The position numbers were made by a program, and so were the translations under genes. From Pegea sp. RAD2-039 (taxonomy: Eukaryota > Chordata > Thaliacea > Salpida > Salpidae): DNA of 64,000 nucleotides. A model generated the notes under the pieces. That model saw nothing but the letters and a program-made list of their open reading frames with translations. It was not told the DNA's origin and made no database searches. Shown here one piece after another: positions 1 through 13,600 of this stretch; the stretch's first letter is position 1; the number at the start of each line of letters is the position of its first letter. The stretch covers positions 4,459,001-4,523,000 of the forward strand of contig JAQGEQ010000192.1 in NCBI GenBank assembly GCA_034620365.1, read 5' to 3'.

Positions 1-2020
1 ATTCGTTTTCAAAAGTGATAATTGTTTGTATTACACTACATAGTTTTGTTCGATTACATACATACGCAGAATGCAAAAACTTGAAAAAAAGCTTGAAAAA
101 ATAGCTTGAAAAAAACAAGGTCAATAACAGGAATAAGCCTCAACTAGATATTTTTAAAAAGACTTTATATACTCTATAGACGTTTCACGAAATATAAAAT
201 AAGCTTATAAGAAACTAGTAAAAACTAAATGGCAATAATTTTTCTTGTTTATATCCAATTTATTGCTCACCATAAAACAGTGATAAGGTCTGGAAATTAT
301 TTCGTGATCAAAATAGATTATTTATTTTTAGTAAAATTTATGTACCAAAAACAACGGTTCTTTCTTTAGTTATTTCTTATAGAAATATTTTCCTAAATTC
401 AATTAAGTAAATACTCTGTGTTAAAAATTTCAAAAATTTAAGGAGTTCTCTTTGACGTTTAACCACCAAACCTATAATATTATATACCTTATATACCTTA
501 TATATAACTTATAAAAATAATTGGAGCTTGAGATCTAGAATTGACCAAAGAAGGTTGTTAATGTTATGTACGAGTGTATAATCAGGGACGTTGCAGAAGT
601 CTACAAATGTTTTTTATCAAAGATTTATTCTTTTAACTATTTAATAAGAAACATATAATGATATACTTTTAAAATATGTTTTTAATCAATAAATCAAGTT
701 TTTTTACGATACGAAAGTTAGTTATATGTAAATAAAAAAGCGATATGCACCTAAAACTGTAAAAGAATTTTTTGATTAATAATCATTTATTTATCGATGT
801 TTCTTAATTCGTACATAATAATCGCATCCTTTCAAAATTTTAAAGAAATCAGTCATAATTTATTTGGGAAATACATCTTCTCTACTCATATGTGGCGTCG
901 TTTTTATCAGTAGACTATCTTATTAGGTTCTATTCGTTGAATAAGCTTTAGAAAACTTTTAAAAAACTTTCGGTTGCCATAAAAGCTGACTTATTAGACG
1001 ATTTTTACTTATAGTAGCAAAAAATTGTTTTCAGAATACCTTGTCATAATATGCAAGTAATATTGATAATTTTTATGTTACATTTTTCAGAGTTAAGTAT
1101 TTAAATATTTTATTATATAAAACTAAAGTTTTAATAAGGGCTACATTTATCTGTCATAACACAAATTTATAATAGAAGCTATATTTTTTTTTCTTTTGTG
1201 CTTAAAGTAAATCAGATATTTCAGTAAGTTCAATAAATTTAAAAGTAAAAGGTAAGACTTGTTAATAAAAAGTTATCTTATACAATCATATAAGAAAAGA
1301 TTAAAAAAAATTATTTTAAACTGAAAATTTGATTTGACCAAATATAGAGATTCAATCTCTAGAACAAAATCGAAAATACTTCAGAATTGTTTAGTATTGG
1401 TTTATTATCAATGCACCTTAGTCTTTATAACATCATGTTAATATCAATAGTTTAGTAACCTTCAGCTTTTAAAGAAAACCCAATTGAACCAAATAAAAAT
1501 GTTATACAGTAAATCCACAAAAGAAATCGGTCTAAAATAAGAGCAACGTACGCCCAATCGTCTTGAGACTGTAAACATATTTGTAAGTATTACAAAATAT
1601 TTTACAAGTTGTCTTAAGTATGCATATCTATAAATAATCTTTAGAAATTGTATAATATATGTTCTCTAAGTTAAACTTTTCACAGATAAATTTAATTTTT
1701 CAAGGATTTTTAAGATTAAAAAGGATTTTTTTTAAACAATTTTTATTATTTGAACAATTTTGTAGATTAATTTTTAGCTTTAATAATGATATTTTAGTTA
1801 TTCACAGCAGATAAGAAATAATGGTAAAAGATGTTTATAAATATTTAGAAAATGTCATTGAAAATAGTAAATTTAAATAAATATTCAAAGGATTAAAAAG
1901 TTTTTAATAAAGTACAAAAATCAGTCAACAATAAAACTAATTTAAGGCATACTAAAGAAATTTAAATCAATATTGAATACCGAAAACCTAGTTTAAAATG
2001 TTTCAGCGTAATGATAAATT
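1..2020. other. A+T-rich region without recognisable gene
   Basis: I see no open frame, conserved protein segment or RNA gene here. The sequence is A+T-rich with short low-complexity runs, for example a TTATATACC-type repeat near 480-510. It lies beyond the 3' end of the minus-strand receptor gene that stops at 2021. Confidence 0.6.
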
Positions 2021-4548
2021 TTAGACCTGTGATTTTTTATCTTCTTGCTTCTTTCGTTTAGCAACATAACATATTGATTGAATCGTGGACCAGACAATAG
2101 GTGACAACCCTAAGATAGAAGGAGGGTACCACTTTTTAGAAAAATCGTCAATACGTTCACTAGTTGAGCCATCTGTCATTCGTTTATTGATTCTTGCTGA
2201 AATTCCATATTCTCCAGACTGAGTTGAAGATTAAAGTACTTAATTTACTGATAATGTGAGTGAAGACTTTCAAATTACTTTTTTGTCTTTACATTCATTA
2301 TTTGAAATTTATTATACTAAATTTAATAAACTATCAAATAAACTTCTTATAGTACGAACTGGTAGTCTATTTACGCTTTACTTAAGCAAATAAAAACTTT
2401 TTAATCATGTTATATTTACATTAGCCTTATAACTTTAATTGTCTAAGTTAGAATTCCTACAATTTTAGTACATTATTCAAAAAATTTGAAACAAGATCTT
2501 ACATATTTTTTGAAAACTTTTTGACTTGGTGATAGATCGTCAGAAGCCTTATGCATATTTATATCAAACATGCTATCTGAAAAATGTTGCGAATAGAATT
2601 AATTCAATAAATGAGTTTACCAAAAACAGTGGTATTTGTTAGTAATTAAAAAAATCATTATTTGAATTTAGAAGAGTTATATATTATGAAGTAAAAACTG
2701 TTTCTTCATAGTAATACACTAAGAATGTTTTTTACAGTCTAAGTTGACCTGCCTTCTTCCTTAGTTTTATCATCCATTTGTTCCATTTCTTCTTCATCTA
2801 TCGAATTTGGTCTTTTTACTTTAAGTATAGGAGCAATTAAATCAAAGAAAATCCATTTAATCCACACTGGCATATCATGTGTGTTATTTGATCGAAAGTT
2901 AACATTACAGATAACTACACTGAAAAAAAGAGTGGTGAAGAGTTATCTTTTAACAACAGGTTTTGGCTTGTTTAAAACTAGAAATAGACCAAGAAATTAG
3001 TCCAACCTATAAAATATTGAATTAGTTTCTTTTGCTTCTACAAATAACTACTCATTTTTGATAAAATTTCTATTCTACTTTGTGCAACTTATGTAATCAC
3101 CTTGATATGACTGAAAACACAACTAAAGACATTACAAATAAGATGTAAGTTCCAATCAAGGGTACAGCCATTGATGTTTCAGGAGTACGCTGAGCTATTA
3201 GGAAAAAGAAAACCGTTTGTCCTAATAAAATTGAGATGGATAAGGTGAATTTTTCACCTAGAATATAAAAGTAGAGTAAATAGATAATGAATCTTTTATT
3301 CTACTTACATGTACACGAAGGAAGATAAAACACCAGACAGGAAAGAGATGAAAGGAGCATACAGGGAAGTATGATATTGATAACATAAAATTGAGGTTTT
3401 CTTTTGATGAAAATACAGAAAAGGTATCCGTTACGTTTTTTGCTTAACTTGGCGGAAGTATTTGTCAAATACCATTCTCCATTGTCTTGATAAGCTGACA
3501 AATATCAATAGAATGTTAATTACTTAATTAAAATTACATCAATTTGTTTAGTTTACCAGATGGGTCAATTGTTATAGTTTCTTTTACGAGTTGAAATTCC
3601 ATCTCATCTTCATGAAATGTTGGTGAAATTAAATGAATTTCACAAGATTGCTGATCAAAAGGAAACATGGCGATCTAATAATGAAAACATGGCAAAGTTG
3701 AAAATCGTTCAATCACTTTTTTTATCGAACCTGTTACTTGTGCTATAGATGTTTATGAAATAGATACTTTATATATATTGTATTAAAACCGTTGACTTTT
3801 CAAAAAAATTACTTTGATTGTGCATGATGATTTATATAATGTTGGTGGTAGCCATTCTATCGTTCCGTTAAACCAAACCAAGACATTGGTCAATAAAGAT
3901 ACATCGAAGGAACCATCCTTACTATATTCAACAGCAGTATGTTAACAAATCAACTTATTACAAACTACTTCATTAAAAAATTTATTTCTTTTAAATTTTG
4001 TCAAATAAAAAATCTTATAATTCAAGTAATCTTTGCTTTTGTATGTTCTGAACTTTTTACCTATTTTCTAATAATAAACGAGGTTTCCATACACTTTCCG
4101 CAGGCAAACGAAGAAGTTTTATATTATCGTAGTCCTCCGGATCCCAATGTAATCTTGAGTCTTCCCATTTATGAAAAAGATATGATGATGTTGTCAGTTC
4201 TTGTGACTTTTCATCCTTTAATAAAAATATATGACAAAAACTACCTAAAATCATGAAACATACAGACCACGCTTATAATTTGTGATAAAGTCATGTCGAG
4301 ACTAAAATTAAATTTTCCTTTTTTAGAAACTGGGCTGACCTGAAGATAAAAATTTGGCTTTTATGATTTTAAAATATTTCAATAAATTAGTATTTTTCAC
4401 TTCAACTTACTTGTGAGTTATACTCCTGCAATAAATCTTCAATCAACTTGCCTTCAACTGAAAAACTATCTAGAAGCTTTACACAAACAAAGTTACAAAA
4501 AAATATATATATATAAAAGCATCTTTGCAGGAAGCTGTTTAGTTTCAT
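2021..4548 (-). CDS. Nicotinic-type pentameric ligand-gated ion channel subunit (divergent, non-alpha)
   Basis: Ten exons: 4548-4411, 4339-4268, 4215-4061, 3921-3813, 3674-3557, 3494-3309, 3257-3101, 2919-2749, 2572-2503, 2218-2021; they give 457 aa ending in TAA. The protein starts with a hydrophobic signal peptide, then an extracellular domain with the W-D-x-R-L-x-W-D-P motif and a perfect 13-residue Cys-loop ([15 protein letters not shown]). Next come TM1 ([14 protein letters not shown]), TM2 beginning [12 protein letters not shown] (Glu at -1', Leu at 9', as in cation channels), TM3, a short acidic loop and a C-terminal TM4 ([18 protein letters not shown]). It should sit in the plasma membrane as part of a pentamer and pass cations when ligand binds. 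There is no vicinal Cys-Cys pair in loop C and the loop B Trp is absent (S-P-T-F instead of S-W-T-Y), so it is probably a structural or non-acetylcholine subunit. The exons from TM3 onward are less certain. Confidence 0.88.
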
Positions 4549-5690
4549 AATCAACCTAATAATTTCTTATTTTTATGCAGTGTATAAATTGAACATCAAG
4601 ATTTACATTTCATCTGAAACGCAGAAGCTCCTTTTATCAAAATGATATCGAGTAACTTGAGACATAATTAAAGTTTAAATTAGTTTGATGACGTCAGACA
4701 GCAGCTGCATTTTCTACACTTTATCACTTCAATAACTATAGTAAATAACAAAGAGCATAAAAAGAGTTTATTATAAATAAAACTGCTTCTTTTTAATTTT
4801 TGTATAAAGAGTTTTTAAAGGTAATAGCAAAAACAAAAACTTTATTTAGAGCACAGTTAAAATATCTTGCCTTTTTAAAAAATATTCAATGCTTAAATTG
4901 GAAAAAAAATCGTTGTTTTTATCGTTTACTATACACAAAGTAATAGCCAAACTGAAGGTTTAAAAAGTAAGCTGTTTATTTAAGAGCTCTAATGGCATCT
5001 AATTAGAACTGATTAATTTTTCTTATCGTTCGATGACAATCAATATCTAACATTAACTTAGTTAAGTCCAAAGCAACTTTCACTAATCTCCCATCAAAAT
5101 TTATTAAATAAATAATTTATTGAAAAGAAATTAAAGATTAGTGTTAAAAACTTTGTTAGATACAGATTTCATTAATAGGGTACCAAAGTAATTTTAAAAT
5201 TGAAAGAAGCTGAATTTTTCTGCCACAGTAACAATATCAAGCCGTTGAAAGAGTCCAATAAGCTTAACAAATATTCAAAGCTTAACTTATTGCTTTACAA
5301 TGCACCTGAAGACATCAATTCGAGTTAATGTTACAAACTCATAAAAGTTTAAAAACTATTGAACAACCAATTTAATAAAATCTCAAAAATTACTAATTCA
5401 CAAATCTAAGTACTATCAAACAACTAGACCTTAAACTTATTTACTCTTGTCTTCTAAGATTATTTGTAAATAATTTTAAACTGATGAAAAATTTACAGTA
5501 GTGTTCTTTTTAAAATAAGCCGTATGTTTTGCAAGAGTTGTTTTGAAGTTTTTCAAGAAAATAATTAAGTTAATATAAAGTTAACTTTCATTAGAAAGTT
5601 ACTAAAAGTATTTGATAGAATTGAGGAATCTCTTTTGCATTAAAAAAACAAAAAATACGAGGCCTATGCAGTAAAAACTTTGGCAATTAA
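4549..5690. other. Non-coding 5' flank of receptor gene
   Basis: No gene seen. A single TGACGTCA occurs at about 4688, one of only two noticed in the first 20.8 kb. An AG preceded by ATTATT lies 7 nt upstream of the receptor start codon and could be a 3' splice site in the 5' UTR. Confidence 0.5.
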
Positions 5691-5699
5691 GGCGTGATC

Positions 5700-5771
5700 A
5701 TCTCCGTAGTGTAGCGTTTATCACGCCCACCTAACATGCAAAAGATATCGGGGTTTTACGTTTCACACGCT
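5700..5771 (+). pseudogene. tRNA-Val(AAC)-like degenerate tRNA
   Basis: The segment TCTCCGTAGTGTAGCG followed by TTATCACG closely matches the 5' half of animal tRNA-Val. The CCTAACATGC that follows fits its anticodon loop with anticodon AAC. The 3' half has decayed: the T-arm reads GGTTTTACG rather than GGTTCGAAC, and neither the anticodon stem nor the acceptor stem pairs. I read it as a tRNA relic or tRNA-derived SINE fragment. Confidence 0.45.
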
Positions 5772-5867
5772 ACATTTGAACTTTATGAAATTCTTTCAAC
5801 CATTCTATTATATTTTTAGAATATAATTAGAAATCATATAAAATTCTATTGAAATGAAACAAGTTAG

Positions 5868-6972
5868 AGAAGATAGTTCATCAAATTGAGTAAGGGGAAA
5901 TCCCGAGAAGAAATGAGACCTTGACCAACAATTCCAAAACAACAAATATTAGCTAAAGACAAATTTCTCATTTGAAAGTCATTGATGATTAGAAAGCAGT
6001 TACTACTGGTAACTGATCGAAAAAGCAAATATTCACCAAACCCATAAAAAACTGTTTTCATGGTTTTTTTTTACTTTCTGTCAACCTAACCAACCCTTTT
6101 CTCTATCTTTATAAAAGTAAGCTCAAGATTAAATGGTAATAACAGTGAGTTAGTAGACCTGAAAGTCATCACATTTCTGTGGTAATATTTATATAGCAGA
6201 ACTGTTTCTCACTTAAACAGGAGAAATCTACTTTTAAATTTTACTTCATTTTTTGTAAATTAAATGCAAATTGTTACTTTTAACAACTCAACTATCCTAT
6301 TTCTTGAAATTACTTTTTATCTCTTATTAAAATGGTTTCAAAATTGTTAGTTGAAGTGATTTCCACATGAGTTACGTACAGAGTTTGTTTTAGTATTTTG
6401 TTAAATATTTTCACTTTCAATTATTATTTGCATTTCATTTTGTTACTTACTTTGCAAAGATTATTCAGCGTTGCTTATTTTAACCTAGGTACAATAGCAA
6501 ATGATGTAAAAGAATTTATCTATCAAATTGCAAGCAATATTAACCCAATTACTCGCTTAATTACACTATTATGGGAAGCAGCTCCAAAATGTAATTACAT
6601 TTTGTTCCAACTATTTTTATCAAAGCATCTAATTAACTTTTAATTAGCATTACAAAGAGCATAAAATACTTTTTACCCTTAAAACAGCAGCAATTCCTAC
6701 TCTACAGTAAATTGTAAGTGCCAAAATATCTTACTGGTAATCGACAGTAACTGTTTCAACTGAAGCTTTAGATAAAGAAAACAAAACAAACAACTTTCTG
6801 CAGTAGACTGGACATGTTAACATTTATTCTACTGATGGATCTGATTATAGATAAAAGTTGTTAGCGATATTATTTGCGAGAATGTGTATTGGCGAAAGAT
6901 ACTGTTTTCGGGCATCCTCCCTCGCGTTTATTGTAATAAAAATCTTGTTTTAACATAAATTACAAGAAGCGT
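5868..6972. repeat. 1.1-kb dispersed repeat, copy 1 (contiguous)
   Basis: This block is nearly identical to four separated pieces further right: 16526-16887, 18197-18619, 19033-19085 and 19608-19863. Here the pieces are contiguous. It contains an 81-codon open frame (6398-6643) that recurs almost unchanged at 18375-18620, but nothing about that frame looks like a conserved protein. I saw no clear terminal inverted repeats or target-site duplications. Confidence 0.75.
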
Positions 6973-7657
6973 TTAACAATTGAAAAAGCATTTGCTCACG
7001 GATTTCAAGCATTACAACAAATAGCTACTGATTACTTTTAACTTAAAATTCTGATTAAAACTTTAATTTTCATGGAATCAAAATGGCAGCAGAAAAAGTT
7101 ATTTTTATTAATATTTTAAAGTTAAAAGTATAACAGAAAGCTTTAAATACTCATACAAATGTCTACAATTTTTATTAGCAATAATCTTTATATTTCTGAC
7201 TGCCTAAACACTTTTGATAACAAACGTATTTGTCAGAAAATAAGAATTGCTCTGTTGTAAACAATTACCAAACAATTATGAAATATTAAAAATATTTATT
7301 TATTGACTAAAGAGAAAAGTTTTTTAGCAACAAGTTTCTTACAACTATTCCTACGCTTCATATGCTACGCTTGAAGTCAAAAGAATCTTTCAAGCATATT
7401 ATAATTTAGTCGACAAAAGTTAATGTCTAAAAATAACAGTTTCAATGAATAGAAAGAAGTGAGCTGTTCGTACAAGGTTACATCAGTTCATTAATTCAGC
7501 ATACAAAAGTAAAAGTTTATAAAATTAACAGTTTGAAAATAAAAGATGAGTTTTAACAAGTAAATAAGCTTAGAAAAAAGATTGTTTTATTATATTTGTG
7601 ATAAGTTCAAAGATATCTTTTATTAAATAAAGATTACTTTTGTCTTAGATACAATAA
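6973..7657. other. Short 5' flank of the CUB/protease gene
   Basis: Mostly A+T-rich. A good pyrimidine-rich acceptor (TTTTGTCTTAG) ends 9 nt before the start codon at 7658, so the mRNA probably begins with a spliced 5' UTR (cis or spliced leader). Confidence 0.5.
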
Positions 7658-10600
7658 ATGATGTTTTTAAAACTAAAGTTTTTTCTGTTTTTCTTCTTCT
7701 TGTTAGAATCTTCAGCTGAAAGTAAGTACTTTAAATGTGATAAAAATGATCAAAATTGTAGAATTCAACAGCTGATAAAGTTTTCAAAATAAAATTGTTT
7801 TTTTTTCGGATATTAACAGACATTTGCAGCGGTAATCCAATAACTGGTGATTCTGGCAATCTAACTTCACCCAACTTTCCCGACCCCTCCCCAAAGGATT
7901 TAGTATGTTCTGTAATATTTCCAGCTCTTCCTGGAAAGGTTGGTGAAATGTTATCATTTAAAAAGATTTAAAAACTTAACAAAGTGATTTTAAATAAGTT
8001 TTTCTAATAAGATTAATTTTGTAAACAAGGTAGATCAGTTTGTTTAGGTTTAGTTTTGGCATCTGACTACGTAGTATAACCAACGCATGTTTTTATGATG
8101 TAGCTTCTAGAGATTGAATTTACAAATTTTTACTTGGGTTACAACTTATATAACTTTGAAATCGACCATCTTTGTACTATTGAAAGTCTTTCTATAGAAA
8201 TTGATGGACAAAAGGTGAGAACTTCTATTTATACACACTTTCAAGTATTTAAATGTAATTTTATCTAAAACTTCACTATAAAAGTATATAAAACGTCAAG
8301 TTTATTCATTAACAAAAAATAATTTAAATCAAAAGCTACAATCAGACAAAATATGCGATATCAACAAGCCACCAAGCTTCTCAACTAGTAAAGAGGTGAA
8401 ATTTATTTATATGAAAAATGCAAGTTCCAACGTTGAAGGATTTAGATTGACTTGGAAGCGAACAGATAGTATGTTTGAAAAACTGTTGGTTTAAGCTGCT
8501 ATAATATCAATTATTATTCTACGTTTAAAAGTTATAATATTAACTATTTCATAAATAAAGTGTAAGCATTTGAGAGATCAAAAAAGTGAATTTATTTAAG
8601 ACATTGTTCTTTAAACTTTCTAGATAACTGTGAAGGTCAGTTTCGGTGCTGGGACGGAAGCTGTGTTGATTTAAGTGAAAAATGTGACGGGGTAGTAAAT
8701 TGCCCGGACAAAAGTGATGAAATACAATGCAGTAAATCAAAACTTATTAACTTGTTGTTGATGTCGTTAATTATTAGATAAAAGTGATTTAACGCATTAA
8801 AATGCTAATAAAAGAAGTTTGTCAAATCTTTTTTTTAACTTTTTCATAAAAAATAAATATAACTAATTTTTGAACATTTTAGACGAAAAAGTTTCAAATT
8901 TTTTGCTTTTTATTCACAGTTCATGAAAAAACAGATAAAAATCAATGTGGAAAAAATGCGATTGCTCCGAAATTTCCTTGGGTTAGATAAGTTGTTGAGT
9001 TTCTTACAATGCAAAAATTGTTTCTATTAATTTAAAAACTTGATGATTTAATGAGTAACTTTTAAGTTAACCAATTTTTGGTTGCCAGTAGCAACTTTTT
9101 AATGTTTTTAAAAGACTTACAGAGTAATACGCGGCGATCAAGCAATACCTCATTCTTGGCCATTTGTAGTTTCGTTCTTTGACGAAAGTAGTGGTTTTTC
9201 TGAATGTAGTGGAGCAATCGTATCACCAAGACATATTTTGACTTCATCGTCGTGTACAGTAGGAAGTCCGTTTAGGTAAAAATATATATTTTTAAATTTG
9301 CTCTCAGTTTTTATGAGAGCTACAATCATTTAGTTCAGCCTTTCTTTGCTATTAATTTTGTCTTCAAACTTTTTTTAGCTCGCATACACTAAAGTTTGGA
9401 ACCCATCAAGCTAATAATGCTCCAAAGTTTACAACTACAATTGAAAAGATTTACACTCCTCCAGTTAATGAGAGGTTGATTTATCATTTGATATCAGATA
9501 TCTGTGATGTACTAACTACAATTTTTGTCATTTACAGTGTTTCTGTAGTATTGTTAGAGACTAAAGATACAATTCCATTCGACGACACTATACAGCCAAT
9601 CTGTATTCCAAATTTCGAGTTTGAATTACCAGAAGGGGAAACATGTATAACTGGTGGTTGGGGTCGTTCAAGTAAGTACTTATTACAATTGTTTATTTAA
9701 GTTTAAGAAACCAAAAAAGCTGTAAAGTAGAAACTTTAGATTTATCTTCAAGAAAAAAAATATATGTATCAGAATTAAAATTCAATTTGAAATCTGACTA
9801 TTTTTACTTTTGTTTTTAAAATGATTTCAAATCTTTCTTATTTAAGGTGATTACTTATTGGATACAAATGTAAAGTTCACTCAACTCAGACTTTCTATAG
9901 TGAATCAAGACTTGTGTACGATTCTTACAAATGTCTCATCAAATGAAATCTGTGCAAATACAGAGAGTAAAGACGGAGGAGCACTTTGTGATGTAACTTT
10001 TTTGTGACTCAAAAATTTCTATAAAAATCATTTGACTCGCATTAAATTTTTAACAAAGTTTGAACAAAAGTATATCTCAATAACTTTATGTCTTAAGCAA
10101 TTGTAAACCTTGATTTTTAAATTTAAAAATACCAAAAAGTATTTTGTTATTTCATAGGGTGACAATGGTAATCCTTTAATGTGCCTTAAACATGGTTCTT
10201 GGTATCTAGTTGGAACCTCGACCGTCGATAACTGTGATAACAGCAGACCTGAAAAATTTGTTGACGTCAGGGCGTACTCTGAATTTATTAATAAAAGTAA
10301 GATTCTGAGCTAAGTAATATGAATCATAATGTTTAGGAGAAAATCTTTACTAGTTTCATTAGTGTTAAAAGATAATCTAGTCAAAAACACATATCTGCAA
10401 CTTATAAAACTACAAACTTTGACGGCTAATTTATTCAATTTAATTTAATCAAGCAGTACTAGTATTTCCTTGAAATATATTTCATATTAATACTGTGTTT
10501 GCACGAAACTTCTGTCTGAAACCGATAGTTCGGTATCAATGTACAATCTCATGTGGATATTAAATAGAATCTAAAATACTTTTATTTTGCAGTTATTGGA

Positions 10601-13600
10601 AAGTACTTTAAATCAGAAGGTGAGATTTGAAATGTTTTTACATATTTTTACAATATATAAATTTTCATTAAATCAACTAAACATTTATTTAGTTCAAAAT
10701 AGTGCATGTTTAAGTAATCAGTCTAATGTAATCTAATTACATGTAAGTAATGTTCTCAATCTTACCACTTCATTATAAAAAGTAGACTATCGCCAATAAT
10801 GATTAGTTGGAAAATATATAAAATAAAAATTACATCTCCATCTAAATATCTCTAAAATGAAATAATAGTTTTGAATTTTTAGTTTTATGTATTAACTACA
10901 TGAAACAAGTTCTTAATCTGCAAAAGTAAAGATATATTTACAATGTTGTCGAGATGTACACATTAAGCAACTAATTAACTAATTAACATTTGTAATCTTC
11001 TTAATTATTCTTATTACTAAAACCAGAAAAATGAACGAAACCGCTTTACCAAAAATGGTAAAGAAAGAAAAGTAGTTAATGTTTATGCTATTCACTTATT
11101 ACAAAAATAAATTTTGGAAAACGTTTGTTTTGTTGATAGAAGCAACCACTTATGAGTCAACTACAAAAGCGCCCGTTGAAGAATTGGGTAAGAGTTAACT
11201 TTTTTACAAAATTACTTTTTTATTGCTTTTAAAAATAAGACTAGGCGACCATCTTGTTGTAGATTCAGGTAAGAGCTTGTTCTAGTGTAATGTTTAATCT
11301 ATATTGTTAATTGATAAAAAAAGAGTTTCAGATACTTTTAGTAACATGAAAAGTATTTACCAAGATTAACCACTATCAACCAAACATTTGAAGCACATCT
11401 GTTTGATAATAGAAAGAACATTAACAAATTAAATTCAATCCACAGTTAGTTGATTGTTAAAAATGAAAAAAGAATAAATATAGAATTAGTCTGATGCGTT
11501 TCAACCTTCTAATTTCTAAAATATCTGACAAGCGTTCAGTCATAAAATTAGAAGATATTTCTTAAAATAGGTCATAAGCTACAATGTATTCAAAAATGTA
11601 GAAGATCAAAATTTAATTGGATGAGAAAGAAGAAAACTAAAACTTTTTGAAAATGATGGATAGAACTATTTCTGATTCTCGTCTTTGACAATCTTAAAAA
11701 GTTACATCTCATTAGTGATAATATGCAAAATTGGTTATTAAATTATACTTTATGAAAAGCAGAATTCCAAGAAATAACAAATAAATTTGAAAAGTTGTTA
11801 AATTTTAAGTTTTAAGTTTTGAGAAACAGTTTCAAAAACTTATCTTTGAAACGAATAGTTCTACCCTCAAAGTGAATCAAGCAAGTAGTTCATTCATGCA
11901 GAAACAAAATTTGCATTCACTATATTGATAAGCTGAAAACATTAGAAGATGGATAAATGAATAACAAAGTATAAAAAAGGTTGTTTCAAATGCTTTGCAT
12001 TCATAACCTTTTCAATTCCCTTTTTCGAATATCACCTTTTTTATTGTTTTTAAACGCTAATATTTATTTCTAATTTCACAAGTACATAGATTAAAGAAAG
12101 GACTTGGAATATTTCTATAAGATTTTTTCATTACTTAAACCTGAAATTTTCGTAAAACTTATTTTAAGCATTGAAGAAATTGCTTTAATTAAATATCAAT
12201 TAGCTAAAACCAAATTATATTTTATTGGCTAATAAACTAGTTAAGCAAGTATTTTCAAAAAAGGCGATGTTCTTGTTGTAATAATATTTATTAAGGATGT
12301 CTTGTTTGCATTGCTATTAACGATTATTTTCTTTCTTTTTTTACTCACAAGCTTCAAAAGTTGTTTCAACAAAAGAACTTATGCTTTAACTCATAACTGT
12401 ACTGATTAAAAGCTTTATCTCAATATTAATGTTTCGTCTTAGACATTTGCGGAGCTGCCGATTTAACTGGGAGTTATGGACAGCTTGTATCACCTGGGTT
12501 TCCTTCATCTTATCCCAACTTGAGAGACTGCCTTAAAACTATCACTGTTGCTAAAGGAAAAGTAGATAAAAGTTTTAATTTTCATTAATGTGATATAAAA
12601 ATTGGTCCAAAAAAAATTACATAATGTTGCACAAGTATAAGCTAAAGAACATACCAAACAAACTTCACTGAAAACTTAGTTATCATTAATACACTTGGTT
12701 AGTTTAATATTCGTTGATTTAATCAATTAAATTATTCGTCAAAGTTTATTTATTTATTTTTTAAATAGATATAGGAAAAAAATATTATTTGAAATGATGA
12801 ACCTAGATCTTTATAAGATCATAACAGATTTTCCAGATTAATATCGATTAGTTTTTGAAAATAATTTTAAGTTTTAATTAAATTAAAAGTTTACTTGCTT
12901 GCTTTTTATCATAACCTTCTAAATTTAATTTACGAAATTTAGAAAACGTTTAGAAACATATAGAAATTAGAAATAATGTAAAATAATACTTTTGCGAGGA
13001 TTTTATCTTTTCTGGTTTTCATTTTGTCAAAAATAAAATTGATATTCAAATTAATTTTTTAATGAAATCAGAACGCAGATAGTTTATCAGCTGTTTTTAT
13101 CTAAGATATTTTTTACTTTATCAAATTTATTTATTATCTTATAAATACTAGAAACGTGTTTTTATATGAGTTATCATATTTCTTGAAAAACGAAATATTT
13201 AAATATTTATTTTAAAGAAGAATAAATTGTAGAAATAAAATATTCAATTTTTTATACAACGTCTGGCTGTTTTTAAGTTTCCAATATAACCAACATTTCC
13301 AAACAGATTTTACAAGTTCGATTTGAGTTTATTGATATAGAGGAAGCGGATGATTGTGAATATGACAGACTTATGGTCTCTGATAGTGATGGCTTAGTGA
13401 GTTATCAGCTAAATTTATTTGTTTGTCGCCTAATAACTACAACAATTTTTTACTAGATTACAGGCCTTGCCGTATGTAACAAAGTTGTCCCTGTAAACTT
13501 TTCCACTACAGATAATATAACTTTCCAATTTGTGTCTGATTATTATGATTCGGGTTCTAAAGGATTCAGAATAGTTTGGAATATCACTGATGGTACTATT

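Noticed and set aside
6398..6643. 81-codon frame repeated at 18375-18620
   Set aside because: It is conserved only because the surrounding repeat was copied recently; no codon bias, domain or splice context supports a gene.
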